DNA of 64,000 bases from Opeltia flavorubescens (GCA_000442125.1 KE546965.1:2418001-2482000); one strand, 5' to 3'; positions 34,065 through 45,738 are shown, counted from the stretch's first letter. The notes: generated by a model from the letters alone, not told the origin. Program-made: numbers and translations.

Positions 34065-35025
34065 ATGGCAGCGTCTACAGCGCAGATCCTTTATCTCCGC
34101 CTGGGACTTGACCACCAACTTGATATCTTTGATGATCTGTACCGCACTATCCGCACACGGATTGACTCCTTAGCCCCTACAGTTGAAGCCAAGACCATGA
34201 AGGAAGCGCAATCACTGCTTTCTACACAATCATTCAAGGCTATTCTGGCCGTCGATGGTGGCATAGCCGTGAGGAGGAACAATGCTTTGCAACAGCAATT
34301 GGCTACCTATGTCAGATCAGGTGGGACTCTTATTTTCTGCTGCATTTTCAGCAGCTTTGTCAGATCAACGAACATGCTGAAACTCTGGGAAAACTTCGAG
34401 CTGCCCTGGAAAAGAGGCGACTACCACCGGACAACGTTCTATCTCAGCCAGAGGATGAAAAATGTGCTGGGTAGCCAACGTGCTGCTGGGCTGGAACGAG
34501 AATATAGCGCGAAAGCCCTTCATCTCGAGAATGTGCCGACTGATTCAAAGGTATATGTTCCACTCGAGCAATCAAGGCTTGAGTCTCGTGTCTGGGCTCC
34601 AAGCCCTGTTGATCAAAGTCAAACACCCGCTGCCTTCCATAAGTATGGCAATGGCTGGCTAGGTTACATTGGTGATGTGAACAACGAGACGGGCTCTCAG
34701 TCATTGCTTATGGCTTTGCTTGGTAAGCGTCGTTGAATTTAGTTCCGCAACAGCGAGCAGTACAAGAAACTCATCCGACAAAGATTTTGTATTGAGCTCT
34801 CCCAATCGCCCGCCGACGATCGCAGTGACCTCTTCTAACGCCGACATGAGTGACGATCATAGCGATGACGACCGCTTAAACCCCGGCTGCTTCGTCTGCG
34901 GGAAATTGAAACCTGCAAAGAAATGTGGCCGGTGTCAAGAGGAACAATACTGTTCCACTCAGTGCCAAAAAGCTGACTGGAAAACCCACAAGGTTATCTG
35001 TGAACCCCCATCCGATTCAGACTAG
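34065..35025 (+). CDS. Protein of unknown N-terminal domain with C-terminal MYND zinc finger
   Basis: The first ORF (34065-34736, 223 residues) holds an alpha/beta domain (ILAVDGGIAVRRNN, YVRSGGTLIFCCIF, FELPWKRGDYHRTTF, GYIGDVNNETGSQSLL). This resembles a widespread uncharacterised filamentous-fungal domain with ThuA-like strands. A second frame carries a MYND finger (CFVCGKLKPAKKCGRCQEEQYCSTQCQKADWKTHKVIC, at about 34889-35005). I join them with an intron at 34723-34753 (GTAAGC..CAACAG), which restores phase but is only 31 nt, unusually short. The alternative is two genes, the second starting at 34846 (59 residues). MYND fingers mediate protein contacts. Confidence 0.5.
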
Positions 35026-35163
35026 TAAGGCTGCCGATGCAGGGGATGTGCTCTTGGAGCTATTGAGCAGCTGGGTGAGCTAATAGCACTTTGCCGTTTG
35101 GAGATGCATTCTTCGCGAGGGTATGAGCGTCCTATTGGTGGGCCTTATTCGGTGTATGGGTCT

Positions 35164-37110
35164 TCAAGAAGAACAACTACACATCATCTGCCTGTTCTGC
35201 CTTGGCACATCACCGCAAAACCTCTCCTCTTGCTGCCTGTCACCAGTCTCCCATTCATCGTTAAACGGATTTAGTGCCATCTCCATCACCTGATTTATCA
35301 CGGTTCGTTCCTGACCGTGCTCGACCCTCTGTATTAATTCGTCCAAAACCCAGGATCTGGGAATAAATTTCGGGTTAACCTTCTTCATCTCCGTCTCCCT
35401 CTTCTCGTCCCCTTCATTTCCCCAATCTTTTTGCACTCGCCGACGCCATCTCTCCAACCAAGCTGCTATCCTGATTTTTGCAGCGTCTTCACTGTTTCCC
35501 AAACCCGTCACGCCCTCCGCATGAAAGAATTTCCCGGCAATCGACTTCCGCTGATCTTCCGTGTCTAGGTCTGATACTCTAACGTCCGATAACCGCCTGA
35601 AGAAATGATTGAAATCAAGCTCTAACGCTTCCATCATATCCAGTGCCTCGGAGAATAGTTCGTCGAAATCAGTTGTATCTTCCGAAAGTAGGCCGAGTCG
35701 TTTCCGCATCAGTCTTGTGTATTCAGCCAGAAAGACGGCTTTATATTCCTCGCCTGTCCTTCCGATGATCGTTTCTGCCCGCTTGATGAGCTCAGGCGCG
35801 AAATCTTTGGATACGCCTTCGTTGGCAAATTGCTCATCATCGACCTTTGCTCCAGCACCGAGGAGTTCTCCAAAGGATTCACCTAGTCGGACGAGGTTCC
35901 ACCATATGATCGAAGGCTGGTTTCGGTAGCTGTATCTTAGGGCATGATCATCGTGGTTCGGCGTGTAAGAAGGATCGAAGTTGTCTATAAAGGCGAAAGG
36001 TCCGAAATCCAGCGATAAGCCAAGCAGGGAGGTGTTGTCAGTGTTCAGAACCCCGTTCGTGAAACCGTAAGCTTGCCAATATGCAACGGTGAGGGCGTTG
36101 CGTCGGACAATTTCACGGTAGAGACGGACAAAACGGTTTTCTTCGTTTGCGGATTCGCCCTCTATCTTCTCGGGTGGGACATCGCGAGGCGGGTTGAGTG
36201 TGGATGGCGAGGTAGCGGATATGGGCTCCGGGAGAATGGAGGGCAAGGAGGTCCAGCCAGGATAGACGTTTTCAGCAACATAAGTGGCTAGGGTGCGAAT
36301 GAGCTTTCTATCTCCGCGAGCGCGTAAAAGATCGAAGGTGCCGATCCGCAGCCAAGATTGGGCGAACCGGGCTACTATCGCTCCAGGCTCTATGCGTTCC
36401 CTACGGACCCGGGCATTTGGTGCTAAGGTAAGGGATAGAGCTCGAGTAGTAGGGATATGAAGGGCATTGAGAGCTTCCGAAACAATGAACTCTCGGATAC
36501 TGGATCTCAGGACCGCCTTCCCGTCCGCGAAACGCGAATAGGGTGTTCTGCCAGCACCCTTGAGCTGGATCTCATATCGAGCTTTGGTGTTTGGATTTGT
36601 GGATTCGAAAAGAGAAATTGCACGGCCGTCGCCGAGCTGAGCAGCCCAGGAGCCAAATTGGTAACCTCCGTAGCATTGTGCCCATGGGTATATCCCCTTT
36701 TCGGTCGATGGATCCCAGTATGTCTTGTTTCCAGCTACGAGGGATTGAAAGTCTTCGGTACTTTCTTCGCCGACACGGAGCCCAATATCGCGCATGGCCG
36801 CTTTGCTGATACCCAGGAGTTCAGGGTTCGCGGTCTCTTCCGGGCGGACGAAGGTATAGAGAGCGCCTTTGACCATTCGTGGGCCGAGGTCTTCTCGAGG
36901 CGCATTGTGAGAATCGGATGGCGTCTTGAATTCGGGATCTGGAGGGAGATTGGTGGTAAAGATATTAGACTTAGGGAGATCTTGTAGTGAAACTTTGGTG
37001 GAGTCAGCATTGCTGGAGCTAGTCGATACACCGTTGGAGAGGTGGGCGGTCATTTGGACGAGACGTGATGTAGAGAACTGGGGCCGGTGAAGTAGGGTAC
37101 GGAGAAGCAT
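35164..37110 (-). CDS. fmp40: SelO/Fmp40 protein AMPylase, mitochondrial
   Basis: A single exon on the minus strand encodes 648 residues from the ATG at 37110, where MLLRTLLHRPQFSTSRLVQ forms a typical mitochondrial presequence; an in-frame ATG at 37170 would add 20 residues. The pseudokinase fold is plain: WAQCYGGYQFGSWAAQLGDGRAI, YEIQLKGAGRTPYSRFADG, LRSSIREFIVSEAL, RVRRERIEPGAIVARFAQSWLRIGTF and VLNTDNTSLLGLSLDFGPFAFID. SelO proteins transfer AMP to Ser/Thr/Tyr of targets and influence redox balance. The chain ends CSCSS: a cysteine stands at the antepenultimate position where vertebrate SelO has selenocysteine. It is divergent from the aldo-keto reductase, about 200 nt apart. Confidence 0.93.
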   Translation of the reverse strand: MLLRTLLHRPQFSTSRLVQMTAHLSNGVSTSSSNADSTKVSLQDLPKSNIFTTNLPPDPEFKTPSDSHNAPREDLGPRMVKGALYTFVRPEETANPELLGISKAAMRDIGLRVGEESTEDFQSLVAGNKTYWDPSTEKGIYPWAQCYGGYQFGSWAAQLGDGRAISLFESTNPNTKARYEIQLKGAGRTPYSRFADGKAVLRSSIREFIVSEALNALHIPTTRALSLTLAPNARVRRERIEPGAIVARFAQSWLRIGTFDLLRARGDRKLIRTLATYVAENVYPGWTSLPSILPEPISATSPSTLNPPRDVPPEKIEGESANEENRFVRLYREIVRRNALTVAYWQAYGFTNGVLNTDNTSLLGLSLDFGPFAFIDNFDPSYTPNHDDHALRYSYRNQPSIIWWNLVRLGESFGELLGAGAKVDDEQFANEGVSKDFAPELIKRAETIIGRTGEEYKAVFLAEYTRLMRKRLGLLSEDTTDFDELFSEALDMMEALELDFNHFFRRLSDVRVSDLDTEDQRKSIAGKFFHAEGVTGLGNSEDAAKIRIAAWLERWRRRVQKDWGNEGDEKRETEMKKVNPKFIPRSWVLDELIQRVEHGQERTVINQVMEMALNPFNDEWETGDRQQEERFCGDVPRQNRQMMCSCSS

Positions 37111-37308
37111 GTAAGAAAAGAGTGTGTAGAAAAGGAATTTGATATTTTCGTAAAGAGTACCATATGACATTTGGATGACTGCTCAGCATGAATGTCGCCA
37201 CCGCAGACGCAATCGCTTATGACGTGAGTTATCTCATAAAGCCGCAATCGCCGGTGGTTCAGTCTCCTCTTTTAGAGTAAAGAATCCTTCCCGATCACTC
37301 AAAAGTAC

Positions 37309-38542
37309 ATGAACATCATACTTAAAAGGCGTCTAGGGATACTTGCCCCCAGGCTCCATACGTCTAAAAAACCTCCTAGTGTCATTTATTGTAGACTCCC
37401 CAGTATCAATCACTCGAGGAGCTTCAGCGTATCCAGGTTAAGCATGGCAGCTCTGAACGTCGAGATCCCATCTCTGAAGCTCAATGATGGGACATCAATA
37501 CCATTAGTGGGCCCTTACCAATCGCTAATTCCATTCTCGTCACTGACAATGGCAGCTTGGTTATGGAAGTAGGTGATCCAATCAACCGTTGGAAAAATGG
37601 ATCGGAAATATTGAGATCCCATTGCATTTCTGTGGCGATTCTGATATGTTGATCTAGCTGGAACCGCCTGGTTCAAGCCTACTGCTGGTGATATTGACCG
37701 GAAGCTCGTCGACGCAATCAAGACGGCAATTAAGCTTGGTTACTATCATCTGGACGGCGCCGAGGTGTACAATACCGAGGAAGAACTTGGTCTAGCCATT
37801 AAAGAGAGCAAGGTTTCTCGCGAGAAGCTGTTTGTGACCACGAAAGTTATCACAAACATCAAGGATATTCCGAGTGCTATTGACACAAGTCTGGAGAAAC
37901 TACAGCTCGATTATGTCGATCTGTCAGTGGACCTTATCGCAGTGCAGTGCGTTTAAGATACCAATGTCCTGACATACCATTAGATATTTGATTCATTCCC
38001 CGTTCTTCGCCTCATCCGAGTCTGATCTCCAATCCGCATGGGCAGCAATGGAGAAAGTCAAAATTGAGGGGAAAGCAAAATCGATCGGCGTTTCAAATTA
38101 TTTCATGCCACACCTGATTGCAACAATGGAGACTGCCACCATAACACCCAGCATCAACCAGATCGAATACCACCCATATCTACAGCATGGTGGTCCCAAT
38201 GGCGATCTGCTCGCCTATATGAGGCAGCACAACATTGCCAACTCGGCATATGGGCCTCTGACGGCTGTGACGAAGGCGAAGCCAGGCCCTTGTGATGGGC
38301 CGTATGCCGAAATGGCGAAGAAGTATTACGTTAGCGAGGGAGAGATTGCATTACGATGGTGCATAGATCAAGATGTCGTTGCAATAACGACGAGCGGGAA
38401 GGAAGAGAGACTGAGCGATTATCTTAGAGCCATGACCTTCGAATTGAACCCGAAAGAGGTGAATGAAATTTCTGACGCTGGAGAGGAGAAGCATTTCAGG
38501 GGCTTTTGGAAGGATAAGTTCGGCAAAAATGATCGATCGTGA
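37309..38542 (+). CDS. Aldo-keto reductase
   Basis: Exons 37309-37506, 37556-37568 (13 nt), 37658-37922 and 37984-38542 join in phase to 344 residues. The micro-exon supplies LGYG of the conserved IPLLGYGTGTAWFK, so it is well supported. The catalytic tetrad is visible: Asp and Tyr in HLDGAEVYNTEEELG, Lys in LFVTTKV and His in YLIHSPFF; GKAKSIGVSNYF and EYHPYL are further family blocks. These NADPH-dependent enzymes reduce carbonyls. The first 45 residues are basic (RRLGILAPRLHTSKK) and could be a mitochondrial presequence; a start at 37444 (MAALNVEI) would give the usual cytosolic length of about 300. Confidence 0.9.
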
Positions 38543-38790
38543 AGTGTAATTTCAGGCAGTGATTTTGGGATGGGATGACGACGAAGAGTACGTGAATTTT
38601 CACACGGATATTTCCTGGGCTTCGCATATGGGAATCGCCATTTTACGGAGCAGTCCTCGTCGAGAATTAGCGGAACGCGGCCGCGCTATGACGATATTCG
38701 GAGAGAGTGACGTTATATAGACCTCGATGTATCGATAACTCTGTTTCCTTACTCCACCGTTTTGTATTGTGCAGGCTCAAGCCAGTTATT
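38543..38790. other. Short intergenic region
   Basis: About 250 nt between the aldo-keto reductase and the isomerase gene on the same strand. Nothing specific seen. Confidence 0.5.
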
Positions 38791-40178
38791 ATGAAGATGG
38801 TGTCGTCCGTATTTCAAATGCAGTGCTCGTGCAATGTTGGTCCAATCTAGGCCGAAAGGCGCATAGAGACTGAAGCTTCGCCAGAATTATCCATGGGGAA
38901 AGAAAGGAAAGGACTCATTAGCGGCGAGGCTGTGCGCGAAGACACCGAATACAGGATTCCAGATCGATAATGGCAAGGAGTACGCGGAGATGTGGATGGG
39001 TGATTACCCTGTATTACCAGCCAAAGACCTGAAGACTGGAGAAGAGTTGCATACAATAGTGGATGAAAATAAGGAGCAATTACTTGGCAGGTCATGCATG
39101 GAGAAGTTCGGGGGTGTCGTACCTTTTCTTCCTAAAGTGCGTGATACTCTCACACAGCATTAACCTAGACCCTGCGTCATTAATGGGGGTCCAGATACTC
39201 TCGATAGCCAAAGCATTGCCCCTGCAAATTCATCCGGACAAAGAGCTCTCAGAACGGCTGCACAAGCAAGACCCTGAGAAGTTTACGGATTCGAACCACA
39301 AGCCAGAGATTGCAATAGCTCTTGGACCATTCGAGGTGTTTGCCGGATGGAAGCACCAGGATGACATCGAAGCATTGTTCAGCGTGCTCCCACCATTGAA
39401 AACGTTCTTGCCAGAGGAGTACACGAATTTCAACAACGAGACATTGAAACAGATATGCTACCGGATACTTCAGGCCTCGGATGAAGAGATTGCCGCAACA
39501 CAGGAAGAGCTTGCAAAGATACCAAGAGAACGATACGGAAAGCAGGCTTATATTCTCGACCTGTTACCGAGGCTGCAAGAGCAGTACTCGAAGGAAGATC
39601 CGGGTAATCTGGTGACCTTACTGTATGATGTTCATTTTGTGGATTAGTCTGTGTCGCATTGTTCACACGTATGCAGGACAATGAATTTTCTCTCGCTATC
39701 TGCAGGCGATGCCATCTACGTCCCAGCCGATGCGCCTCATGCCTACCTTTCTGGGGATATCGTCGAGTGTATGGCAAGGTCCAACAATGTCCTTAACACG
39801 GGCTTTTGCCCACGGGCGGATCGTGACAGTATCGAATTATTCACCGCTGCTCTAACCTTTTCCCCTCACGATGCAGAACAGGTCAAGCTCGGCAAGAGCC
39901 AGACGGACAAAGGCAAGAACGGCAAGACAAGCGAATACGCCCCTCCAATGAGCGAGTTCAATATGCTGCAGACAAGTTTGAATGAGGGAGAAAAAGAGAC
40001 AATCCGGGCGATTGCAGGGCCAAGTGTGTTGTTTGCAACAAGCGGGTNTGGAAAGCTGACGGCTGATGGACAAACGCATGATATTGACGAGGGATACATT
40101 TTCTTTGTTGGGCAAGGAATACAGGTAGATTATGAAGCGACGAGTGCATTGGAGGTCTATCAGGCATATGCTGAATAG
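38791..40178 (+). CDS. Mannose-6-phosphate isomerase family protein
   Basis: Exons 38791-38835, 38885-39136, 39195-39622 and 39677-40178 join in phase to 408 residues (one residue unknown because of the N at 40048). It would interconvert mannose-6-P and fructose-6-P for GDP-mannose and glycan synthesis. Zinc ligands are visible: Gln and His in LQIHPDKELS, Glu in NHKPEIA and His in ADAPHAYLSGD; the CNNYPWGKKG and YAEMWMG blocks are typical. Two departures stand out: the usual CGFRPLEEI-type segment reads FAGWKHQDDI, and the NVVRAG block carrying an active-site Arg reads NVLNTG. It may be a diverged paralogue of the housekeeping isomerase. A second in-frame ATG at 38797 is equally possible. Confidence 0.87.
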
Positions 40179-41544
40179 ATCTGACACAGAAGTTCTATCA
40201 TGTATCCATCATAGTAATATCTGCGTCTCTACTCCTTGCTGGCGATAAAATGGAAGGGCGATGGAATCATGTAGATGAGATAGTTGGCTGTGAGAGCGCG
40301 CCGATTGGCTTTGTACCTGACATTAGTAGAGATGAAACGGGCTAGCCACAACCGCCACGAAACAAGGTTATCCCCACTTCAAGCCCAGATTAAGGGGAGG
40401 CAGCCGCCAAATTCCAGGTCCTTTCCATAGGATGGCCTGGACCAAGTTCCAACCCCACATTTGAATATCTGTCTCACTGAGAACCATGATGACAATTCCA
40501 TTGACATAAACCTCTCTTCTTCTATGGCTACCGTCTCAGAGTAGGGGACATGTGCAATCATTGATGCTGTGCGTGCGGTCCGTCCGACGTCGGTTGCCGA
40601 CCGCGTCTGTACTATTCGGTTGTTCCGTCTGCAGTCCGTCCATCCATCTTACCCTTAATGAGGCATATGCAGCCGTCGCTGTAAGTCACGACGGACGAAT
40701 GAGGAGATAGGACGTGGTCTTGTCGCAGAGTCATGCCGTGATCGGGTGATTACGCATCAATTTGGATCGAGCATCTCCACCGTACCCCGTTGGCGCATAC
40801 GATCCGTGCCCCTGAATCTATGCCTGACACAGCGTCCTCTAGATCTACTAGCGAGACGGATCATGGAAACATTCCTGTCACCGGAAGATACCTTGATGGC
40901 TGGTCGGTCGAGGAATGCTGGCGGGCGTTACAACATGGAGACCGGTGCTACAAAGCAATATCCAAGTACAGACATTTCCTTTATCACTGCGATGATTCCC
41001 CGTCAACAGAATGCTTCATCTAAGCTTTGTTTATTATATGTGACATCAAAGGCGCCAAACCTAATATGCTCGGCTCTGTCGATCATCCTGCAATTTTAGC
41101 ATAGGAGAGTCCCACTATCATCACTCAGGAGGTTGTTTTCGCGCCTAACCTTACCTTACGTTACCCTCCACTCCTCAACCTCTTCCCTTCCAACTACCAC
41201 ACCTCACCTTCTACACTCTCTTTCCTGCCTTCTTTTCGCTAGTAGATCTACAGCTCTTCAGCATTCTAGCTACATACACTTTCATTCATTCAAGTGTACA
41301 AAGCCATCCATTCATTCTTTATTCACTCTTGTTCGCCAGTCGAATCCCAGTCAAGCCTACCGATCCACGTGACATTCGAGACCTTCGAGACCAGACAAAC
41401 GATTTCTTTTCGAACTTCAATTAGTCTTCCTGTGGAAGTATACGATTCTGACGCTTACATACTGCTCAATCGAAGCATTCGGAGATCTGTGATCCCCAGT
41501 CCATCTTCATCGATATTCTCAAGAACCATAACAAATTACTCAAG
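40179..41544. other. Intergenic region and long pyrimidine-rich leader
   Basis: About 1.4 kb. The first half shows nothing clear; 41130-41540 is C/T-rich and likely promoter and leader of the CAP-domain gene. Small ORFs at 40746-41099 and 41294-41662 lack protein-like patterns. Confidence 0.55.
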
Positions 41545-42695
41545 ATGCGTTCTGCAACTATCATCTCTGCTCTCCTCGCTGGCGGTGCTCTTGCTACTCC
41601 AGTTGCTAAGGTGCTCGAGGAACGCGCACTTGTCATCGAGCACGTCACCACCACCACCGTAGTGTGGGTCACTCCAGGCCAACCTTTGCCTACTCCACCC
41701 GCTCCTGCTCCCAAGAAGGCAGTCGTTGTAGCACCATACAAAGCTCATCACCATGCTCATGCCCACGCGGCAGCGCAGCCAGCTCCTGCTGCTCCAGCCC
41801 CACCACCATCGAGCCCTGCCCCTGTTGCCCCAGTCTCACCGCCGTCAAGCCCTGCAGCCGTTGCACCAGTCCCTGTCAAAGCTGCAGAGCCGGTAGCTGA
41901 ACCACCCAAGACCTCATCGACTACTCCAGCTGCAGCTCCTTCTCCTAAGCCCGATTCAAACTCTGGCTCGAGCAGCGCCCCAACATCATATGTCGAAAAC
42001 CTCGACACCACAAGCGACACCTACAAGGCTCTTGTTCTCCAGCATCATAATGTTCATCGCGCCAATCACTCCGCCGACGATCTTACCTGGGATGATACTC
42101 TTGCTCAATATGCTGAACAAACAGCCAAGACTTGTGTCTGGGGTCACGACCTGTAAGTCACGATGCAATCCAACAATATCGTCTCGTAGATATGCTGATG
42201 CAGCTTAGGTCTCCCGGTGGAGGCGGATACGGCCAGAACATTGCTGCTGGTACCGCAGCCAACAATATCTCTGCCATTTTGACCAACGGCTTCTACAATG
42301 ACGAGATAATGCTTTTCCCTGGCTACGGTAACAATAGCCCAGACATGTCTAACTTCGAAAAATGGGGACATTTCTCCCAGATGATCTGGCAAACCACCCA
42401 GAAAGTCGGATGCTACACCTACACATGCTCCCCTCCAGGCGCACAACCTCTTGACTGCAACCCATCGACTGGTCAGTCATACCTGAAAAATACAGGCTGC
42501 GGCAATGGTGGCATGAACGCAATCTTTACCGTCTGCAACTACTCTCCTCCAGGTAAGTCTCGTAATTGATTTTCCCTCGTGTCCTCTACTAATCGTGCGG
42601 CAACAGGCAACTATGCTGGCCAATACGCCAAAGTCGGTGCGCCCATGGGTAAAGGGATGGTCCAGGCTTGCGAAGACGGAGTCCACGGACTTTAG
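41545..42695 (+). CDS. Secreted CAP/SCP (PR-1-like) protein with Pro/Ala-rich stalk
   Basis: Exons 41545-42152, 42209-42552 and 42607-42695 give 346 residues. A signal peptide covers about residues 1-18 (SATIISALLAGGALA). Residues 45-150 are Pro/Ala/Ser-rich with a His cluster (AHHHAHAHAA), probably O-glycosylated. The CAP domain follows: LVLQHHNVHRANHSADDLTWD, CVWGHDL, GYGQNIAAGT, WGHFSQMIWQTTQKVGCYTY and FTVCNYSPPGNYAGQY; Cys residues in the usual places would form disulfides. Fungal CAP proteins (Pry-type) bind sterols and fatty acids outside the cell, and some act in virulence. The intron positions split the domain at conserved motifs, which supports the model. Confidence 0.93.
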
Positions 42696-43288
42696 ATCAG
42701 TATCCCACTTATCACACCTTGGTACGATGGACACGCAACAGCATACTCTTGAACAGTGCTCTGTGAGCAAAAGAAAAGTTTACATGTTCAGTTGATCTGG
42801 ATTGATGTTAGCGACACATGCAAAGGGGAACACGAGCATTTTTTGATGACGCATTCTTTCATCTCCACACGCTCTTTTCGAAATCTTCTCAGTTTCGGGC
42901 TACGGATTAATGTATCTCAACGCTGGCGAGAAATTTGAGCTGGACGTGCGCGAGAATTTTCGATTCTTTGTGAATACAGATTTAGGTGGATTAGGTTTTT
43001 CAGCGAGTCGCCATCGGCTCCAACATTCGCTTCTTTCCCCATAGCATGTAGCTTCCATGAGATCAAAAATTCGTGCATTGCGCTACTTTAGTGTATTTTT
43101 GATCGCGTGAATGCAATACTATCGTTCCCTCGATATCCCACCCATGGTAATCAACGTCTCCCCACCATCCCCACCCCCGCATTCCAACGGCGCCCTTCAT
43201 CTCAGCCGCAAGCCACATTCTATAGGTTAACTTCACAACGAAACCTTGATACTTGAGTAAACCCGAACAGCGCCGGCTGTGGACCGGC
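42696..43288. other. Intergenic region
   Basis: This is the 3' flank of the CAP gene and promoter of the Spata20-like gene. No gene seen. Confidence 0.55.
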
Positions 43289-45738
43289 ATGACGACGATT
43301 GATGGGGGTGAAGAGCTCCACCTGGTCAATCGACTGGGTGAGAGTAGGAGCCCGTACGTGAGTCGTCAATTACGTTGACAAAAACCTTGCCAGATTCTTA
43401 ATGCAAGTAGCTAATGATATGCGTCTAACAGGTTCGTGGGCATATGGACAACCCAGTTGCGTGGCAGATGTGGGGTGATGAGAGTCTGGCTCTAGCAAAG
43501 AAGTATAACCGGTTGCTCTTCTTGAGCATTGGCTATGCAGCCTGTCATTGTAGGCAATAAATGCCAAAACTGTCCCCTAAGGCCATGCGCTGATCGTTTG
43601 ATAGGGTGCCACGTTATGGAGAGGGAGTCATTCTCCTCACCAGAGATTGCCCAGATTCTCAATTCCCATTTCATCCCCATTAAGATTGACCGCGAAGAGC
43701 GTCCGGACGTCGACGCTATTTACATGAATTATGTCCAGGCAACCACCGGTTCTGGCGGCTGGCCTCTCAACGTTTTCATAACGCCAGACCTCGAACCAGT
43801 CTTTGGAGGCACATACTGGCCTGGACCCAATCACTCGATGACTGCTCAGGGCACCCTCATCTCTCAGACCGTGGGCTTCTCACAGATCCTTGGGAAGATG
43901 CGGGATGTGTGGACGAAGCAAGAATCAAGATGCAGGGAAAGTGCCAAACAGATTACGCGGCAGTTGAGGGAATTCGCAGAGGAAGGGGTATACAGCAGAC
44001 AATTGGGAGAGAAAAACGACGCAGATGGATTGGAAATCGATTTGTTGGAGGAAGCATATCAGCATTTCCTGAAAAAGTACGACAATATCAATGGAGGTTT
44101 CTCTAATGCGCCCAAGTTCCCCACCCCAGTCAACCTCCAATTCCTCTTGAGGCTTGGTCAGTGGCCACAAGCTGTTATAGATATTGTTGGGGCGGAAGAG
44201 TGCTCCAATGCCGCTGGCATGGTAATCAATACGTTGCGTGCAATGGCTAGGGGTGGTATCAGAGACCAGATTGGTTATGGATTCTCCCGTTACTCCGTCA
44301 CCAAAGACTGGAGCTTGCCTCACTTCGAAAAAATGCTTTACGATCAAGCTCAGCTTCTTGACGTATACCTCGATGCCTTCCTCATCACCCGCGATCCAGA
44401 AATGCTTGGGGCAGTCTACGACATTGTCACGTACTTGACTACTCCACCAATGGCTGCACCTTCAGGCGGCTTCTATTCAGCCGAAGACGCTGATTCTTAT
44501 CCCACGTCTTCCGACAACGAGAAAAGAGAAGGTGCGTACTATGTCTGGACTCTCAAAGAATTTCGATCTGTTCTGGGGGATCGGGATGGCAACATTTGTG
44601 CTCGCTTTTACGGCGTCCTTGCCGATGGCAATGTCGCCCGGGAGAATGATCCCCATGACGAATTCATTAACCAGAATGTCCTTAAAGTCACCATCACGCC
44701 AGCAGCATTAGCGAAGCAACTCGGTATGCCGGAAACCGAGGTCACGACTATCCTGAAAGAGGGCAGAAAGAAATTACGAGAGCACCGCGAAAAAACACGG
44801 CCGAGACCAGCCCTGGACGATAAAATCGTCGTTGCATGGAATGGGCTCGCGATAGGGGCTTTGGCAAGGACAAGCGCAACATTAGAGGACATCGATCCGG
44901 ACAAATCGAGAATATGCAGGAAAGCAGCAGAAGATGCAGCGAACTTCATCCGCAAGGAGCTTTTCGATGAGGACACGAAGATTTTGTATCGCGTTTATCG
45001 CGAGGGAAGAGGTGATACGGCTGGGTTCTGCGATGATTATGCGTTTCTTATCCACGGGCTTATCGATCTTTACCAAGCGACTTTTGAAGAGCGGTACTTG
45101 GAATTTGCGGACACGCTGCAATGTAAGTGGCAATCCTCTACACAATCCATTTCCTCTATGCCTTTTCAGCAAACGCTAGAGAAGCGCCTTTAATTGAGTG
45201 TGATACTGATTACCGGCCCACACAGCATCCCAAACAAACTTCTTCCACGACCCCTCCGCCTCCGCCTTCTTCACCACCTCCCCCTCCTCCCCGCACCTCC
45301 TCCTCCACCTCAAATCCGGCATGGACGCCGCCGAACCCTCTGCAAACTCCATCTCCGCATCTAACCTCCACCGCCTCGCTTCCCTCCTCAACCACGACCC
45401 TTACCGCGACCTCGCCATCTCCACCACTGCGGCTTTCGAAGCGGAGGTTGAGCAGTTTCCGTGGTGCTTTGCGGGGCTCTTGGGGAGTGTGGTTATGGCG
45501 AGATGTGGGGTGAGGGGTGTGGTTTTCATTGGGGAGGAGGAGGGTAGGGAGGTTAGGAGGAAGGTTGGGGGGAGTGTGGGGCCTGGGAGGACGGTTGTTT
45601 GGGGGGAGGGGNNNNNNNNNNNNNNNNNNNNGGTGGGTTAGGGGGAGGAATGCGCTGGTGGGGGGGATGGATAAGGGGGTGGGGAGGGTGATGGTTTGTG
45701 AGGAGGGGGTTTGTAGGGAGGGTGTTGAGTTTGTGTGA
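43289..45738 (+). CDS. Spata20/YyaL-type protein: thioredoxin-like DUF255 domain plus six-hairpin glycosidase-like domain
   Basis: Exons 43289-43357, 43432-43549, 43605-45122 and 45226-45738. The start MTTIDGGEE leads straight into LVNRLGESRSPYVRGHMDNP, the family's opening block. The thioredoxin-like part has IGYAACHWCHVMERESF (split by an intron after the first His codon), then FIPIKIDREERPDVDAIY and GGWPLNVFITPDLEPVFGG. An (alpha/alpha) toroid follows (GGIRDQIGYGFSRYSVT, WSLPHFEKMLYDQAQLLDVY, GGFYSAEDADSYP). The conserved C-terminal VMVCEEGVC is present. A run of 20 Ns (45612-45631) interrupts the last exon, and the frame differs across it, so the true gap length is unknown. Biochemical role unknown; spermatogenesis in the name refers only to animals. 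Confidence 0.9.
45612..45631. other. Assembly gap (20 N) inside coding exon
   Basis: Twenty Ns in a very G-rich stretch of the last exon of the Spata20-like gene; probably a placeholder length. Confidence 0.97.

Noticed and set aside
36457-36987. 176-codon plus-strand ORF
   Set aside because: Antisense shadow of the SelO/Fmp40 exon.
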